Below, piece after piece: positions 52,132 to 61,519 of a stretch of DNA of 64,000 nt. Origin of the DNA: Streptomyces roseolilacinus. Lineage in GTDB: Bacteria > Actinomycetota > Actinomycetes > Streptomycetales > Streptomycetaceae. The stretch lies in assembly GCF_014649335.1 (NCBI RefSeq), contig NZ_BMSV01000010.1, positions 186,001 through 250,000 of the forward strand. The letters are read 5' to 3'. Under the pieces are notes generated by a model. That model was not told where the DNA came from. It was given only the letters and a program-made list of their open reading frames with translations, and did no database searches. The translations under genes were made by a program, and so were the position numbers. Positions within the stretch are counted from its first letter, which is position 1, and the number at the start of each line of letters is the position of its first letter.

Positions 52132-52983
52132 GTGCGCAACCAGATCAAGACCCTCGCCGCCTTCACCGGCATCACCGCCCTCGCCGTCGGCCTCACCGCC
52201 TGCGGCACCGCCTCCGACCCGGCCGCCTCCGGCTCCGGTGACGACGCGTCCAAGCCGCTCGTCGTCGCCGCGTCCCCGACGCCGCACGCCGACATCCTCA
52301 CGTACGTCAAGGACAACCTCGCCGAGAAGGCCGGCCTCAAGCTGGAGGTCAAGGAGTTCACCGACTACGTCCTGCCCAACACCGCCACGCAGGACGGCCA
52401 GGTCGACGCCAACTACTTCCAGCACAAGCCGTACCTGGACGACTTCAACAAGAAGAACAAGACCACCATCGTCCCCGTGGTCGACGTCCACCTGGAGCCG
52501 CTCGGCCTCTACTCCCAGAAGCTGAAGTCGCTCAAGGACGTCAAGCCCGGCCAGACCGTCGCCGTCCCCAACGACACCACCAACGAGGGCCGCGCCCTCA
52601 AGCTCCTCGCCGACAACGGCCTGATCGCCCTCAAGCCGGGGGTCGGCGCCGACGCCAAGCTCTCCGACATCACCGACAAGAAGGGCCTGGAGTTCAAGGA
52701 GCTGGAGGCCGCCACCGTCCCGCGCGCCCTGAGCGACGTCGACGCCGCCGTCATCAACGGCAACTACGCCATCGAGGCCAAGCTCACCCCCGCGAAGGAC
52801 GCCCTCGCCCTGGAGAAGTCCGAGGGCAACCCGTACGCCAACTTCCTCGCCGTCAAGGACGGCAACGAGGACGACCCGCGCGTGAGGAAGCTCGCCGAGC
52901 TGCTCAACTCGCCCGAGGTCAAGAAGTACATCGAGGACACCTACAAGGGCTCCGTGGTGCCCGCCTTCGGCGCCGCGAAGTAA
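52132..52983 (+). CDS. metQ: Methionine-binding lipoprotein
   Basis: 283 residues from GTG 52132. The lipobox VGLTAC places the lipidated Cys near residue 24. NlpA/MetQ family features are VVAASPTPHADIL, NYFQHKPYLDDF and DAAVINGNYAIEA. It captures D/L-methionine outside the membrane and hands it to MetNI. A 14-bp terminator hairpin follows the stop. Confidence 0.96.
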   Translation: MRNQIKTLAAFTGITALAVGLTACGTASDPAASGSGDDASKPLVVAASPTPHADILTYVKDNLAEKAGLKLEVKEFTDYVLPNTATQDGQVDANYFQHKPYLDDFNKKNKTTIVPVVDVHLEPLGLYSQKLKSLKDVKPGQTVAVPNDTTNEGRALKLLADNGLIALKPGVGADAKLSDITDKKGLEFKELEAATVPRALSDVDAAVINGNYAIEAKLTPAKDALALEKSEGNPYANFLAVKDGNEDDPRVRKLAELLNSPEVKKYIEDTYKGSVVPAFGAAK

Positions 52984-52998
52984 CGACGGCCCCGCCCA

Positions 52999-53030
52999 GG
53001 GCCCCGCGCACCACCCGGTGCGCGGGGCCC
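52999..53030 (+). terminator. Hairpin terminator after metQ
   Basis: Perfect 14-bp stem GGGCCCCGCGCACC (52999-53012) with complement 53017-53030, loop ACCC, then TTGCC. It ends metNIQ 15 bases after the stop codon. Confidence 0.9.
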
Positions 53031-53126
53031 TTGCCGTCCCACCCTGCGCGGCGACCTGCTCATGCTGCATGCTGGGCGTTCACGGCCCTTCACCAACAGT
53101 CCCCGGCCAACGGCATGGAGTTGCGC

Positions 53127-53762
53127 ATGACCACCACCTTTCCGGACGTCTCCATCAGCACGGAACGGTTGGTGCTGCGCCCCTACGACGACACGGACAT
53201 CCCCGCCCACACGGAGATGATGAACGACGAACTCGTCGTCGCCTGGACCTCCGCGCCCCACCCCTACACCACCGCCCACGCCGAGGAGTGGGTCCACCGG
53301 GCCGCCCCCGCCGAGCGCACCAGCGGCCGCGGACTCGCCCTGGCCGTCACCGAGTTCCTCACCCAGCGCCTCGTCGGCACCGTCCACCTCCGCCACACCG
53401 ACTGGCGCACCCGCTCCACCGAGATCGCCTACATCACCGCCTCCTGGGCCCGCGGCGAGGGCTACGCCACCGAATCCGTCCTCGCCGTCGCCCGCTGGCT
53501 CTTCCGCGAGCAGCGCTTCGAACGCCTCGAACTGCGCACCGCCGCCGGCAACACCGCCTCCCAGCAGGTCGCCCAGAAGATCGGCTGCCTCAGCGAGGGC
53601 GTCCTGCGCAGCGCCTGGATAGCCCGCGCCCAGGCGGAGGACGGGACCTGGGCCGAGACCCGGACCGACCTGATCGTCTGGAGCCTGCTTCCCGAGGACC
53701 TGGAAGGCGCCGACGGCCCCTACGCCCGCACCGGCCACCCCTCGTACCCCGACTGGAACTGA
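53127..53762 (+). CDS. RimJ/RimL-like GNAT acetyltransferase
   Basis: 211 residues from ATG 53127 with GGAG six bases upstream; ATG 53115 is an alternative. STERLVLRPYDDTD is the opening typical of the RimJ/RimL group, WARGEGYATESVLAVARW is the CoA loop, and ASQQVAQKIGCLSEGVLRS the last helix-strand pair. Possible targets are ribosomal protein N-termini or small amines. Between metNIQ and cobalamin genes but not clearly linked to either. Confidence 0.88.
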   Translation: MTTTFPDVSISTERLVLRPYDDTDIPAHTEMMNDELVVAWTSAPHPYTTAHAEEWVHRAAPAERTSGRGLALAVTEFLTQRLVGTVHLRHTDWRTRSTEIAYITASWARGEGYATESVLAVARWLFREQRFERLELRTAAGNTASQQVAQKIGCLSEGVLRSAWIARAQAEDGTWAETRTDLIVWSLLPEDLEGADGPYARTGHPSYPDWN

Positions 53763-53847
53763 CCCCGCCGTCCGCCGGGGCGCCCCGCTTCCCGGTACGC
53801 TCACGGCAGCCCCGACCTGCACCGACACCCCAGGGAGACAGACGAAG

Positions 53848-55062
53848 ATGGCCGACCGGGTCACGGTGATCGGATGGGACGGCTCCCCCCTCACCGCCGC
53901 CGCGCGGTCCGCCCTCTCGGCCGCCACCCTCGTCGCCGGGGCCGCCCACCACCTCGCGCTCCCGGAGGTCCCCCCGCGGGCCGAGCGGATCCGCCTCGGC
54001 AGCGTCGACCTCGCCGCCCGCCGCATCGCCGGACACCGCGGCACGGCCGTCGTCCTCGCCGACGGCGACCCCGGCTTCTTCGGCGTCGTCCGCACCCTGC
54101 GCGACCCCCGGCACGGCCTGGAGGTCGAGGTCGTCCCCGCCGTCTCCTCCGTCGCCGCCGCCTTCGCCCGCGCCGGCATGCCCTGGGACGACGCCCGCGT
54201 CGTCGTCGCCCACACCCGCACGCTGCGCCGCGCCGTGAACGTCTGCCGCGCCCACCCCAAGGTCGCCGTCCTCACCTCCCCGGGCGCCGGCCCCGCCGAA
54301 CTCGCCCTCATGCTCGACGGGGTCCACCGCACCTTCGTCATCTGCGAGGCCCTCGGCACCGAACGCGAACAGGTCACCGTCCTCACCTCCGACAAGGCCG
54401 CCGACCTCGGCTGGCGCGACCCCAACGTCGTCCTGTCCATCGGCGGCTCCGTCCCCGCCCCCGCCGCGGGCGGTTGGCTCATGGGCCCCGACCCCGGCCC
54501 GGTACGCGGCTGGGGCCTGAGCCCCGGGGCGTACGACGAGCCCGCCCCCGCCGCGCCGCGCACCGGCGAGGCGCCCGTCCTGCGCGCCGCCCAGCTCGCC
54601 CGCCTCGGCCCCCGCGTCGGCGACCTCGTCTGGGACGTCGGCACCGGTTCCGGCGCCTTCGCCGCCGAGGCCGCCCGGTTCGGCGCCGCCGTCATCGCCG
54701 TCGACCTCGACCCGGACGCCTGCGGTCGCGCCGAGGCCGCCGCCCGCCGCTTCGGCGTCCAGCTCCAGGCCGTCGCCGGCCGCGCCCCCCACGTCCTGGA
54801 ACGCCTCCCCGAACCCGATGTCGTACGCGTCGGCGGCGGGGGAGCGGAGGTCGTCGCCGCCTGCGCCGACCGCCGCCCCGAGCGGATCGTCACGCACGCC
54901 GGCACCCGCGACGAGGCCGAGGCCGCCGGCGCGGCCCTCGCCGCCGGCGGCTACACCGTCGAATGCGTCCTCCTGCAGTCCGTCGACCTCGACCCCGCCG
55001 CCTGGTCCGAACGCGACCGCTCGGTGGCCTTCCTCATCACCGGACGCAGACCCGCCCCGTGA
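53848..55062 (+). CDS. cobL: Precorrin-6Y C5,15-methyltransferase (CbiE-CbiT fusion, CobL)
   Basis: 404 residues. Residues 1-205 are the CbiE-type corrin C-methyltransferase (VTVIGWDGSPLT, LADGDPGFFGVVRTLRD, VPAVSSVAAAFARAG). Residues 215-404 are CbiT, a Rossmann methyltransferase (LVWDVGTGSGAFAAEAA). Together they methylate C5 and C15 and remove the acetate side chain at C12 in cobalamin synthesis. It precedes the BluB-CobT gene by 308 bases. Confidence 0.93.
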   Translation: MADRVTVIGWDGSPLTAAARSALSAATLVAGAAHHLALPEVPPRAERIRLGSVDLAARRIAGHRGTAVVLADGDPGFFGVVRTLRDPRHGLEVEVVPAVSSVAAAFARAGMPWDDARVVVAHTRTLRRAVNVCRAHPKVAVLTSPGAGPAELALMLDGVHRTFVICEALGTEREQVTVLTSDKAADLGWRDPNVVLSIGGSVPAPAAGGWLMGPDPGPVRGWGLSPGAYDEPAPAAPRTGEAPVLRAAQLARLGPRVGDLVWDVGTGSGAFAAEAARFGAAVIAVDLDPDACGRAEAAARRFGVQLQAVAGRAPHVLERLPEPDVVRVGGGGAEVVAACADRRPERIVTHAGTRDEAEAAGAALAAGGYTVECVLLQSVDLDPAAWSERDRSVAFLITGRRPAP

Positions 55063-55370
55063 TCCCCTCGCTACGGAAGGCCAGGTAGGCTGGCCGACCG
55101 TTCCACCACAGCCGGGTATGTCGGCGTTTTGTTCGTCAACACCCGTCAGGAGGCGTCCCCCCTCGGGGGTGCCGCGTGGGGGAACACCACAGGGGGGACG
55201 CGCGACGTGGCGCAGTCCACAGCCGCCCGTGGCGGAAGCCACTGCCACGGGGCGCGAACGCGGCGAGAATGCTGGATGTCCGCTCGCCGTTCGTGCCGCG
55301 CGGCGCGCACGCTCGTTGTCGATGGCGGGCGGAAGTCTGAAGGAGCACAACCGATGGGCGAGGGGTACGC
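55063..55370 (+). promoter_or_regulatory. Structured 5' region of the cobT fusion
   Basis: This 308-base gap has no clear gene. It holds a 10-bp stem GCGTCCCCCC (55153-55162) with 55192-55201, and two mutually exclusive hairpins sharing GTGGC: GTGGC-GGAA-GCCAC (55229-55242) or CCGTGGC (55227-55233) with GCCACGG (55244-55250). A TAGGCT -10-like sequence is near 55084-55092. AAGGAG before ATG 55354 opens a six-codon frame (MGEGYA) whose TGA overlaps the cobT ATG. I could not fit a cobalamin riboswitch core. Confidence 0.5.
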
Positions 55371-58300
55371 ATGACTGACACCGGCCAGGTCCCGGGCGAG
55401 GGACAGCCCGAGAACGCAGGCATGGTGGAGCAGCCGGGCATGCCCGCCCCGGACGCGTACACCTTCCTCGACCCCTCCGGCACAGGCGCCGACGACGACG
55501 ATCTGCTCCTGATGCCGGGCGCCCAGGGCGCCTGGACGGAGCCGCAGTCCGGTGTCGCCCCGGCCCCGCCCGTCACCGTGCCGACGCCGCAGGCGCCGGC
55601 CGCCGAGCACGGCGCGTACGACCCGCTCGCCCCCCAGGAAGGTACCGCCCCCGTGTACGAGCCGGCCCACCACGAGCCCGGCGCCCACGAGACGGGCGGC
55701 CAGGACCTCGGGACCGACGGCCACGGCGCCGTGTACGCCCCGCAGCACGCCCAGGCCCCCGCGCAGGTGCCGCAGCAGGCCCCGCGGCGGCCCCTGCACA
55801 TGGGCCCGCCCATGCCCGACACGGGCGGTGTCGTCCGTTCGCTCGCCGACCGCGGCCCCGCCCCCGTGCCGGCCGCCCCCGCGCCGGCCGTCCAGGGCCC
55901 GCCGACCCTCGGCACCGAGTACCTGGACGTGCCCGGCTCGGCGGCGCAGGGCGCGCAGCCGTGGGCGCAGCAGCCCGCCGCCGCGGAGGCGACGGGCGGG
56001 TCCGTCCCGGCGGAGGGCGCGGCCCCGGCGGCCCCGCACCCCGCCCCGGCGCAGCCCTCGGTCCCGTCCCCCCGCCACGGCGCGCCGCAGCCGCAGCCCC
56101 ACGTCCCGGCGCAGGCCACCCCCGCCCACGGCGTCCCGGTAGCCCAGCCGGCGCCCGCCCAGGTCCCCGCCGAGCAGGCGACGGCCGCCCCGGAGCCGGT
56201 ACCGGCCCAGGTCCCCGGGGCGCCCGCCCCGTCCCCGGAGCAGGTGCCCGCGCACGGCGTCCCGGCCCAGGAGGCGGCCGCCCCCGCCCAGGACGCCGCA
56301 CCGGTGTGGCCCGCCGACGCGCCCGCCCCCGAGGCGGCCCCGGCCGCCGCCCACCCGGCGACCGCCGAGCCGGTCGCCGCACCGGCACCCACGGCGCAGG
56401 CCCCGGCCGAGCCCGCCACCCCTGCCGTACCGGCTGAGCCTGCCGTACCGGCCGAGCCCGCCGAGCCTGCGGTACCGGCTGAGCCCGCCGTACCGGCCGA
56501 GCCCGCCGAGCCTGCGGTACCGGCTGAGCCTGCCGTACCGGCCGAGCCCGCCGAGCCTGCGGTACCGGCCGAGCCCGCCACGCCGGCCGAGCCTGCGGTA
56601 CCCGCCGAGCCCGCCGCACCGGCCGAGCCCCAGGCGGCGGAGGCCGCGCCCACCGCGGCGGCGGCGCCCGAGCCGGTGGCCGCCGACCCCTCCGCCACCC
56701 CGGAGGCCGCGCCCACCGCGGCGGCCCCCGCAGAGCCGGCCGCGCAGCTGCCCGCCGAGCAGGTGGCCGCCGCTCCGCCCGCCCCGGAGCCGGCCGCCGC
56801 GCCCGTGACCGAGGCGGCGCCCGCCGCTCCCGCGGCTCCCGACGACACGGCTCCCCAGCTGCCCGCCGAACCGGCGCCCGCAGGCCCGGTGGCCGACGCG
56901 GCGCCCGCCCAGGCACCGGCCGAGGCCGCTCCGGAGGCGGCCCCGTCGGCGCAGGCTCCCGCCGCCGACGCGCCCGCCCAGGTCCCGGCCGCCGACGGCA
57001 CGCCCGCCGCGGCCGCTCCCTCCGACACGGAGGCGCCCGCCGGGTCCGCGGCCGACGCGGCGTCCCCCGCGCCCGCCGAGGCACCGGCCGCCCAGGTACC
57101 GGCCGAGGCACCGGCCGAGCAGGCACCGGCCGAGCAGGTGCCGACCGCCGCCGGCGCGCCCGAGGAGGCGCCCGCCGAGCCGGTCGTCCCGGCCGGAGCG
57201 GAGCCCGCCCCGGCGGCCCCCGCCGGGGAAGCCCCCGCCGGACCCGTCGCCGAGGACGGCACGCCCGCCGGTACGCCGTCCACCGGTTCCGTCCCCGCCG
57301 AGCCGGTCCCCGCCGACGCGGCGCCCGCCCAGGCCCCCGCCGAAGGCGCGCCCGCCGACGCGGCCCCCGCCGCCGACGCGGCCGCCCCGGCCCCCCAGGC
57401 CGACGGGGCCCAGGAGGCCCCGGCCGCCGGCGCCGAGGCCCCGGCCGCCGAGGTCCAAGCCGTCGAGGCCCCGGCCGCCCCCGCCGGTCCCCCCGCCCCC
57501 GGCTACGCCGACGACGAGCGGGAGGCGATCCTGCGGGTCATGCGGGAGCGGCGGGACATCCGCCACGGCTTCCGCAGCGACCCCGTCCCGCACGAGGTCC
57601 TGCTGCGCGTCCTGGAGGCCGCCCACACGGCGCCCTCCGTGGGCCACTCCCAGCCGTGGGACTTCGTCGTCATCCGCTCCGCCGAGACGCGCCGCACGAT
57701 GCACGAACTCGCCCAGCGCCAGCGCGAGGCGTACGCCAGGTCGCTGCCCAAGGGCCGGGCGAAGCAGTTCAAGGAACTGAAGATCGAGGCCATCCTCGAC
57801 ACCCCGGTGAACATCGTCGTCACCGCCGACCCGACCCGCGGCGGCCGCCACACCCTCGGCCGCCACACGCAGCCGCAGATGGCCCCGTACTCCTCCGCGC
57901 TCGCGGTGGAGAACCTGTGGCTCGCCGCCCGCGCCGAGGGCCTCGGCGTCGGCTGGGTCAGCTTCTTCGACGAGCGCGAGATGGTCCGCGCCCTCGGCCT
58001 GCCCGAGCACCTCGAAGTCGTCGCCTACCTGTGCGTCGGCTACGTCGACGAGTTCCCCGAGGAGCCGGAGCTGATGCAGGCGGGCTGGTCGAAGAGGCGC
58101 CCCCTGTCGTGGGTCGTCCACGAGGAGACGTACGGCCGCCGCGCCCTGCCCGGCGAGGAGCCGCACGACCTCCTCCAGGAGACCGTCGCCAACATCCGCC
58201 CGCTGGACGCCAAGGCGCTCGGCGAGGCGTGGGAGCGCCAGAAGCGCATGACGAAGCCGGCCGGCGCGCTCGGCATGCTGGAGATCATCTCCGCGCAGCT

Positions 58301-59219
58301 GTGCGGCCTGTCCCGGGCCTGCCCGCCGCCCATCCCCGAGCCCGCCGCGGTGGCGATCTTCGCCGGGGACCACGGGGTGCACGCCCAGGGCGTCACGGTC
58401 TGGCCGCAGGAGGTGACGGCGCAGATGGTCGCCAACTTCCTCGGCGGCGGCGCCGTCTGCAACGCCTTCGCCAACCAGGTCGGCGCCGAGGTCTGCGTCG
58501 TCGACGTCGGCGTCGCCGCCGAACTCCCCGCCACCCCGGGCCTGCTGCCCCGCAAGGTGCGCGCCGGCACGGCGGACTTCACCACCGGTCCCGCCCTCAC
58601 CCGCGACGAGGTCCTCGCCGCGGTCGAGGTCGGCATCGAGACCGCCCGCGACCTCGTCGCCGCCGGCAACAAGGCGATCCTCACCGGCGAGATGGGCATC
58701 GCCAACACCACCGCGTCCGCCGCGCTGATCTCCGTCTACACGGGCGTCGACCCGGCCGAGGTCACCGGCCGCGGCACGGGCATCAACGACGAGATGCACG
58801 CCCGGAAGGTCGACGTCGTCCGCCGCGCCCTCGACCTCCACCAGCCGGACCCGGCCGACCCGATCGGCGTGCTGGGCGCGGTCGGCGGCCTGGAGCACGC
58901 CGCGATGGTCGGCTTCATCCTCGGCGGGGCGTCGCTGCGCACCCCGGTCGTCCTCGACGGCGTCAGCGCCGGCGCGGCCGCCCTGGTGGCCCGCGCCATC
59001 GCGCCGGAGTCGCTCGCCGCGTGCATCGCCGGCCACCGCAGCGCCGAGCCCGGCCACATGGCGGCGCTGGGCAAGCTGGGCCTGCGCCCGCTCGTCGACC
59101 TGGACCTCCGCCTCGGCGAGGGCACCGGCGCCCTGCTGGCCCTGCCGCTGGTCCAGAGCGCGGCCCGCGCCATGCACGAGGTGGCGACGTTCGACTCGGC
59201 GGGCGTCACCGAGAAGTAG
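55371..59219 (+). CDS. cobT: BluB-CobT fusion with long Pro/Ala/Glu-rich N-terminal arm
   Basis: 1282 residues. Residues 1-45 are acidic (MTDTGQVPGEGQPENAGMVE). About 50-705 are low-complexity Pro/Ala/Glu with repeats AVPAEPAVPAEPAEP. About 711-930 are BluB (EREAILRVMRERRDIRHGF, HSQPWDFVVIRS), which makes the lower ligand 5,6-dimethylbenzimidazole from FMNH2. About 933-1282 are CobT (FAGDHGVHAQGVTVWPQEVT, GEMGIANTTASAALI), which attaches it to nicotinate mononucleotide. One chain therefore makes and activates the ligand. GAGGGG lies five bases before the ATG. Confidence 0.93.
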   Translation: MTDTGQVPGEGQPENAGMVEQPGMPAPDAYTFLDPSGTGADDDDLLLMPGAQGAWTEPQSGVAPAPPVTVPTPQAPAAEHGAYDPLAPQEGTAPVYEPAHHEPGAHETGGQDLGTDGHGAVYAPQHAQAPAQVPQQAPRRPLHMGPPMPDTGGVVRSLADRGPAPVPAAPAPAVQGPPTLGTEYLDVPGSAAQGAQPWAQQPAAAEATGGSVPAEGAAPAAPHPAPAQPSVPSPRHGAPQPQPHVPAQATPAHGVPVAQPAPAQVPAEQATAAPEPVPAQVPGAPAPSPEQVPAHGVPAQEAAAPAQDAAPVWPADAPAPEAAPAAAHPATAEPVAAPAPTAQAPAEPATPAVPAEPAVPAEPAEPAVPAEPAVPAEPAEPAVPAEPAVPAEPAEPAVPAEPATPAEPAVPAEPAAPAEPQAAEAAPTAAAAPEPVAADPSATPEAAPTAAAPAEPAAQLPAEQVAAAPPAPEPAAAPVTEAAPAAPAAPDDTAPQLPAEPAPAGPVADAAPAQAPAEAAPEAAPSAQAPAADAPAQVPAADGTPAAAAPSDTEAPAGSAADAASPAPAEAPAAQVPAEAPAEQAPAEQVPTAAGAPEEAPAEPVVPAGAEPAPAAPAGEAPAGPVAEDGTPAGTPSTGSVPAEPVPADAAPAQAPAEGAPADAAPAADAAAPAPQADGAQEAPAAGAEAPAAEVQAVEAPAAPAGPPAPGYADDEREAILRVMRERRDIRHGFRSDPVPHEVLLRVLEAAHTAPSVGHSQPWDFVVIRSAETRRTMHELAQRQREAYARSLPKGRAKQFKELKIEAILDTPVNIVVTADPTRGGRHTLGRHTQPQMAPYSSALAVENLWLAARAEGLGVGWVSFFDEREMVRALGLPEHLEVVAYLCVGYVDEFPEEPELMQAGWSKRRPLSWVVHEETYGRRALPGEEPHDLLQETVANIRPLDAKALGEAWERQKRMTKPAGALGMLEIISAQLCGLSRACPPPIPEPAAVAIFAGDHGVHAQGVTVWPQEVTAQMVANFLGGGAVCNAFANQVGAEVCVVDVGVAAELPATPGLLPRKVRAGTADFTTGPALTRDEVLAAVEVGIETARDLVAAGNKAILTGEMGIANTTASAALISVYTGVDPAEVTGRGTGINDEMHARKVDVVRRALDLHQPDPADPIGVLGAVGGLEHAAMVGFILGGASLRTPVVLDGVSAGAAALVARAIAPESLAACIAGHRSAEPGHMAALGKLGLRPLVDLDLRLGEGTGALLALPLVQSAARAMHEVATFDSAGVTEK
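56427..56606 (+). repeat. 45-base tandem repeat in cobT
   Basis: Four units begin at GTA codons 56427, 56472, 56517 and 56562, each 45 bases and encoding AVPAEPAVPAEPAEP; the last is partly diverged. Rare codons GTA, GCT and CCT recur at the same places in each unit, so the copies arose by recent duplication or are being homogenised. Copy number is likely variable among strains. Confidence 0.88.
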
Positions 59220-59430
59220 CGGCCCCGCCGGGCGCCCGTGCCCGCACGTCCCCGCGGCCGGCCCGTCACCCCGACGGACCGGCCGCGGCGTGACGATCGC
59301 AACGCGCCCGGCCCCGAGTGCCGGTGTCCCCGCCCCGTATCGTGGTCGCCAGCGCACCCCCCGCCTCACCAGCCACTTCACCGTCGCAGTGGCCCCGCCC
59401 CGCACCATCCGCCGAGGAGACCACACCGCC

Positions 59431-60663
59431 ATGGTCGAGAACGCCGAGCAGCCCGCCTACCCCGTCGGACTTCGCCTCTCCGGGCGCCGTGTCGTCGTCA
59501 TCGGCGGCGGCCAGGTGGCCCAGCGCCGGCTCCCGGCGCTCATCGCCGCGGGCGCCGACGTCACCCTCGTCTCGCCGTCCGCCACGGCGTCGGTGGAGGC
59601 CATGGCCGAGACCGGCGAGATCCGCTGGGAACGCCGCCGGTACGAGGAGGGGGACCTCGCCGACGCCTGGTACGTGCTCGTCGCGACCACCGATCCGGAG
59701 GCCAACGCCCGCGCGTCCGCCGAGGCCGAGCGGACCAGGACCTGGTGCGTACGCTCCGACGACGCCGAGGCCGCCACCGCCTGGACCCCGGCGACCGGCA
59801 GGATCGAAGGCGTCACCGTCGCCGTCCTCACCGGCAACGACCCGCGCCGCTCGGCCGCCGTGCGCGACGCGATCGTCGAGGGCCTGCGCGACGGCACCCT
59901 CGCCGCGCCCCAGCACCGCTCCCGCGCCCCGTTCGTCGCCCTCGTCGGCGGCGGCCCGGGCGATCCGGACCTCATCACCGTGCGCGGCCGCCGGCTCCTC
60001 GCCGAGGCGGACGTGGTGATCGCCGACCGGCTGGGCCCGCGCGACCTGCTCGACGAACTGCCGCCGCACGTCGAGGTGATCGACGCGGCGAAGATCCCCT
60101 ACGGCCGGTACATGGCCCAGGAGGCCATCAACGACGCGCTGATCGAGCACGCCCGGCGGGGCAGGTCCGTGGTCCGCCTCAAGGGCGGCGACCCGTTCGT
60201 GTTCGGCCGCGGCATGGAGGAGGCGCAGGCGCTGGCCGAGGCGGGCATCCCCTGCACCGTCGTCCCCGGCATCTCCAGCTCCATCTCCGTCCCCGGCGCC
60301 GCCGGCATCCCGGTCACCCACCGCGGTGTCGCCCACGAGTTCACCGTGGTCAGCGGCCACGTCGCCCCCGACGACCCGCGCTCCCTCGTCGACTGGGCGT
60401 CCCTGGCGAAGCTGCGCGGCACGCTCGTGATCCTCATGGGCGTGGACAAGATCGGCAAGATCGCGGAGGCGCTGGTCGCCCACGGCAAGGACCCGGCCAC
60501 GCCCCTCGCCCTCGTCCAGGAGGGCACGACCGCGGCCCAGCGCCGCGTGGACGCGACGCTGGCCACGGTCGCGGAGAGGGTACGGGCCGAGGACGTCCGC
60601 CCGCCCGCCGTCATCGTGATCGGCCCCGTGGTCCGCGAGGCCCCGGACGGGCACCGGCGCTGA
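59431..60663 (+). CDS. cysG: Siroheme synthase CysG-like (uroporphyrinogen-III methyltransferase fused to precorrin-2 dehydrogenase)
   Basis: 410 residues from ATG 59431, with GAGGAGA ten bases upstream. An in-frame GTG at 59290 would add 47 weakly conserved residues. Residues 1-165 are the NAD-dependent precorrin-2 dehydrogenase/chelatase (VVVIGGGQVAQRRLPALI); 170-410 the SUMT domain (LVGGGPGDPDLITVRG, RLKGGDPFVFGRGMEE, VVPGISSSISVP). The first domain is shorter than in E. coli CysG (457). The product precorrin-2 feeds both siroheme and the cobalamin genes alongside. Confidence 0.92.
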   Translation: MVENAEQPAYPVGLRLSGRRVVVIGGGQVAQRRLPALIAAGADVTLVSPSATASVEAMAETGEIRWERRRYEEGDLADAWYVLVATTDPEANARASAEAERTRTWCVRSDDAEAATAWTPATGRIEGVTVAVLTGNDPRRSAAVRDAIVEGLRDGTLAAPQHRSRAPFVALVGGGPGDPDLITVRGRRLLAEADVVIADRLGPRDLLDELPPHVEVIDAAKIPYGRYMAQEAINDALIEHARRGRSVVRLKGGDPFVFGRGMEEAQALAEAGIPCTVVPGISSSISVPGAAGIPVTHRGVAHEFTVVSGHVAPDDPRSLVDWASLAKLRGTLVILMGVDKIGKIAEALVAHGKDPATPLALVQEGTTAAQRRVDATLATVAERVRAEDVRPPAVIVIGPVVREAPDGHRR

Positions 60664-60700
60664 CCCCCCCACCCGCACCTCCGACAAGGCGACAGCTCCC

Positions 60701-61519
60701 GTGGCAGAACTCCTCACCGTCAACGACCCCGACGACCCGCGCCTGCACGACTACACGGGCCTCACCGACGTGGAGCTGCGCCGCCGCCGCGAACCGGAGG
60801 AGGGCCTGTTCATCGCCGAGGGCGAGAAGGTCATCCGCCGCGCCCTCCACGCCGGGTACGGGATGCGGTCGATGCTGCTCTCCGCGAAGTGGGTCGACGC
60901 CATGCGGGACGTCATCGACGGCGTCCCCGCACCGGTGTACGTGGTGGAGCCGGACCTCGCCGAGCGGGTCACCGGCTACCACGTCCACCGCGGCGCGCTG
61001 GCCTCCATGCGCCGCGAGCCGCTGCCCGCGGCCCGGGACCTGCTCGCGACGGCCCGCCGGGTGGCCGTCATGGAGTCCGTCAACGACCACACCAACATCG
61101 GCGCCATCTTCCGCAGCGCCGCAGCCCTCGGCATGGACGCGGTCCTGCTGTCCCCGGACTGCGCCGACCCGCTGTACCGGCGCTCGGTGAAGGTGTCGAT
61201 GGGCGCGGTCTTCTCCGTCCCGTACGCCCGCCTCGACAGCTGGCCGCACGACCTGGGGGCGGTGCGGGAGGCGGGCTTCCGGCTGCTGGCGCTGACGCCC
61301 GACGCGACGGCGACCGCCCTCGACGAGGAGGCCCCGCACCGTCTGGAGCGGGTGGCGCTGATGCTGGGCGCCGAGGGCGAGGGGCTGTCGGCGCGGGCCC
61401 TGCGCGCGGCCGACGCGCGGGTGCGCATCCCGATGTCGCACGGCGTCGACTCGCTGAACGTGGGCGCCGCGGCGGCCGTCGCGTTCTACGCCGTGACGGC
61501 GGGCCGCCCTCAGCCCTGA
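60701..61519 (+). CDS. TrmH-family RNA methyltransferase
   Basis: 272 residues from GTG 60701. The N-terminal domain EGLFIAEGEKVIRRALHAG precedes SPOUT motifs NDHTNIGAIFRSAAALGMDA, MLGAEGEGLS and RIPMSHGVDSLNVGAAAAV. It is only distantly similar to the 14692-15549 protein, so it likely has another RNA target. It follows cysG by 37 bases. Its last 10 bases overlap the kinase gene on the other strand. Confidence 0.9.
   Translation: MAELLTVNDPDDPRLHDYTGLTDVELRRRREPEEGLFIAEGEKVIRRALHAGYGMRSMLLSAKWVDAMRDVIDGVPAPVYVVEPDLAERVTGYHVHRGALASMRREPLPAARDLLATARRVAVMESVNDHTNIGAIFRSAAALGMDAVLLSPDCADPLYRRSVKVSMGAVFSVPYARLDSWPHDLGAVREAGFRLLALTPDATATALDEEAPHRLERVALMLGAEGEGLSARALRAADARVRIPMSHGVDSLNVGAAAAVAFYAVTAGRPQP

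Noticed and set aside
55063..55370. Cobalamin riboswitch before cobT, suggested by GGAAGCCACTG
   Set aside because: The order of conserved elements does not fit: no AATCCGG-type loop and no B12 box could be placed. GCCACTG is explained by the GTGGC hairpins.
56427..56606. CRISPR-like array
   Set aside because: Repeats are contiguous, in frame and without spacers; this is a coding tandem repeat.
55146..59432. Long open frame on minus opposite cobT
   Set aside because: It is the antisense shadow of a high-GC gene and the Pro/Ala repeat; the composition (Gly/Arg runs) has no protein-like motifs.
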